Origin: Bacillota bacterium
Lineage (GTDB): Bacteria; Bacillota; Clostridia; Christensenellales; SZUA-584
Direction: 5' to 3'
DNA: 5,629 nt
Assembly: GCA_023441905.1 (NCBI GenBank)
Contig: JAEZNC010000144.1
Coordinates: forward strand, 1-5,629
This document shows positions 3,873 to 5,629 of the stretch, in pieces. The position numbers and the translations under genes were made by a program. Every line of letters starts with the position of its first letter. Position 1 is the first letter of the stretch. The notes below the pieces were generated by a model that searched no databases, had not been told where the DNA came from, and worked only from the letters and a program-made list of their open reading frames with translations.

Positions 3873-5629
3873 TTATTCGCTGATCAGCACAGCCTTGATG
3901 CGGCGCACGCCCGCCGAGCTGCTCTGCTCCTTCTGAATCTCAAACCGGCCCAGCTCGCCCGTGTTGCCTGCATGCGGCCCGCCGCAGATTTCCTTGGAGA
4001 AATCGCCCGCGGAATACACCTTCACGATGCTGCCGTATTTGCTGTCGAATATGCCGATCGCGCCCTGATCCTTGGCTTCGGCCACGGTCATCTCCTCGCA
4101 GACAACCGGCATCTTCTTATCAATCGCTTCATTCACAAGGCGCTGCACCTCTTTGAGCTCATGGTCTTCCACCTTGCGCGAGAACGCAAAGTCGAAACGC
4201 AGACGGTCTGCCGTGATGTTGCTTCCGCGCTGCTCCACCTCGGTGCCGAGCACCTGCCGGAGTGCCGCGTGCATCAAATGTGTGGCGGTATGCAGACGTG
4301 CGGTCGCTTCGCCCGTATCGGCAAGGCCGCCCTTAAAGCGCTGCTCTGCGCCCGCACCCGAAATTTCCTGGTGCTTCTGGAACGCGGCCTCAAAGCCCTT
4401 CTGATCCACCTCAAGGCCGTGCTCATGCGCGAGCTCGAGCGTGAACTCGAGCGGGAATCCGAATGTGTCGTAAAGATGGAACGCGTCCTGCCCCGAAATC
4501 ACCTTGCCGTCAAGGCGCGCTTCGAGCTTTTCAAACTCCTTTAACCCCTGCGTGATCGTGCGCGAGAATCGCTCCTCCTCGAGGTTAAGCTCGCTGATGA
4601 TGCGGCTCTGGTTCTGTCCGAGTTCGGGATACACTCCTTTATACTGGTCGATCACGGCCTGAGCAACGTGCTGGAGCGACATGCGCTCAATACCGAGACG
4701 CAGCGCATAACGCACGGCGCGGCGTATCAGACGGCGCAGCACATAGCCCTGATCCACATTCGAAGGGGTCACACCCCTTTGGTCGCCCATGATGAACGTG
4801 GCGCAGCGCACATGGTCCGCGATAATGCGGAAAGCGCGCGTCGTATCGGGATCATCGTTGTAGTTCTTGCCCGAAAGCTCGGAGATTTTCGCGAGAATGC
4901 CGGTGAACGCATCGGTGTCGTACACGCTCTTTTTGCCCTGAAGCGTGGCGATGGTTCGGTCGAGCCCCATGCCCGTGTCCACATTCTTCTGAGAGAGTGG
5001 TTCAAACGTGCCGTCCGCCGTCTTGTTGTACTGCATGAACACGTCGTTCCATATCTCCAGATACTTGCCGCACGAGCAGGCCGGGCTGCAGTCGGGCGAG
5101 CATGCGGGAGTGCCTGTATCGATGAACATTTCGGTGTCCGGGCCGCACGGGCCGGTCACGCCGGCGGGGCCCCACCAGTTGTGTTTTTTATCGAGGAAAT
5201 AGATATGGCTCGCTTCCACGCCGAGGCTCATCCAAATCTCGGCGGATTCGGTGTCCTTCGGGGCATCTGCATCGCCCGCAAAGCAGGTGAAGTAGAGCCT
5301 GTCCTTATCGATACCAAGCCATTCTTCCGAGGTTAAAAACTCAAAGCTGTAGGCAATCGCTTCTTTTTTGAAATAGTCCCCGAGGGACCAGTTGCCGAGC
5401 ATTTCAAAGAACGTGCAGTGAGACGCGTCGCCCACCTCGTCGATATCGCCGGTGCGCACACATTTTTGCACATCGGTTAAGCGTTTGCCTTCGGGGTGCT
5501 TCGCGCCCAGAAGATACGGCACAAGCGGGTGCATGCCTGCCGTGGTGAACAGCACGGTGGGGTCGTTCTCGGGTATGAGTGACGCGGAGGGAATAATCTT
5601 ATGGCCCTTCGACGCGAAAAAATCCAAAT
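3873..5629 (-). CDS. alaS: Alanyl-tRNA synthetase, short form without C-Ala; 5' partial
   Basis: The enzyme joins alanine to tRNA-Ala (class II synthetase). The frame runs off the right edge. The TTG at 5627 is the Leu of LDFFASKGH, near the normal N-terminus, so only about ten codons are missing. Counting from that codon as 1, visible parts include the N-terminal catalytic motif region (PENDPTVLFTTAGMHPL, 19-35), motif 2 (HCTFFEMLGNWSLGDYFK, 70-87), GPCGPDTEMF (159-168), a Cys-rich insert (176-186), motif 3 (GMGLDR, 219-224) and the tRNA-recognition helices (VDQGYVLRRLIRRAVRY). The editing core has HTATH (His446, His450) and CGGPH (Cys548, His552), the metal-site motifs that clear Ser- and Gly-tRNA-Ala. 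The protein stops at about residue 584 (KAVLISE). Canonical bacterial enzymes have about 870-880 residues, so the C-Ala domain is absent. The spacer before HTATH is also unusually short, and no SGGQ motif is present. Stop codon and terminator look natural. Confidence 0.95.
   Translation of the reverse strand, partial: LDFFASKGHKIIPSASLIPENDPTVLFTTAGMHPLVPYLLGAKHPEGKRLTDVQKCVRTGDIDEVGDASHCTFFEMLGNWSLGDYFKKEAIAYSFEFLTSEEWLGIDKDRLYFTCFAGDADAPKDTESAEIWMSLGVEASHIYFLDKKHNWWGPAGVTGPCGPDTEMFIDTGTPACSPDCSPACSCGKYLEIWNDVFMQYNKTADGTFEPLSQKNVDTGMGLDRTIATLQGKKSVYDTDAFTGILAKISELSGKNYNDDPDTTRAFRIIADHVRCATFIMGDQRGVTPSNVDQGYVLRRLIRRAVRYALRLGIERMSLQHVAQAVIDQYKGVYPELGQNQSRIISELNLEEERFSRTITQGLKEFEKLEARLDGKVISGQDAFHLYDTFGFPLEFTLELAHEHGLEVDQKGFEAAFQKHQEISGAGAEQRFKGGLADTGEATARLHTATHLMHAALRQVLGTEVEQRGSNITADRLRFDFAFSRKVEDHELKEVQRLVNEAIDKKMPVVCEEMTVAEAKDQGAIGIFDSKYGSIVKVYSAGDFSKEICGGPHAGNTGELGRFEIQKEQSSSAGVRRIKAVLISE

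Noticed and set aside
3972..4544. 190-residue plus-strand open frame opposite the alaS editing region
   Set aside because: It is another antisense shadow in GC-rich coding DNA, without motifs.
4668..5336. 222-residue plus-strand open frame opposite alaS
   Set aside because: It is a shadow of the alaS catalytic region, Ala/Arg/His-rich, with no recognisable domain. The alaS frame explains the sequence.
5625..5627. TTG as the start codon of alaS
   Set aside because: The Leu belongs to the conserved N-terminal LDFFxSKGH stretch, which is normally preceded by about ten residues. The window edge cuts the gene.

Overview
The window looks like a chromosomal segment of a Gram-positive Firmicute, most likely of the class Clostridia. 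Four things suggest this: a LysM-CAP (YkwD-like) wall protein, a lipoprotein with a Gram-positive style signal peptide and a strong AGGAGG ribosome binding site, a short clostridial-looking alanyl-tRNA synthetase, and intergenic hairpin repeats of a kind I associate with Clostridia. The assignment is inference; no marker gene fixes the genus. Base composition is moderately GC-rich by eye, except for one AT-rich small gene.

Layout, left to right. Positions 1-695 (+) hold the 3' part of a LysM-LysM-CAP protein that enters from the left edge, followed by a hairpin terminator. Positions 696-1586 hold no gene. They contain a repeat island: a unit of about 287 bp present twice in direct orientation (768-1054 and 1092-1380), nearly identical over its last ~254 bp. 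Each unit carries two copies of a ~52-bp module with a perfect 15-nt palindrome, followed by two different kinds of hairpin cassette. A REP-like palindrome (1479-1511) and a strong terminator (1514-1551) close the island. Positions 1587-3230 (-) encode a YfbK-type von Willebrand factor A lipoprotein with a complete MIDAS motif. Positions 3473-3805 (+) encode an AT-rich, unrecognised small protein with three predicted membrane segments; it is divergent from the VWA gene. Positions 3873-5629 (-) encode most of alaS, cut at its 5' end by the window edge, with its terminator at 3835-3856.

The genes do not form one operon. Each is separated from its neighbours by orientation or by a terminator. 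Two are envelope proteins (wall-binding CAP protein, membrane-anchored VWA lipoprotein), one is an unknown membrane protein, and one is a translation enzyme.

Two points deserve the most attention. The AlaRS ends directly after its editing core. It has no C-Ala domain, and it also seems to lack the roughly 100-residue beta-barrel segment that normally sits between the catalytic half and the editing motif. The second is the duplicated, modular hairpin-repeat island. I see no CRISPR array, tRNA, rRNA, transposase, phage gene or recognisable defence system.
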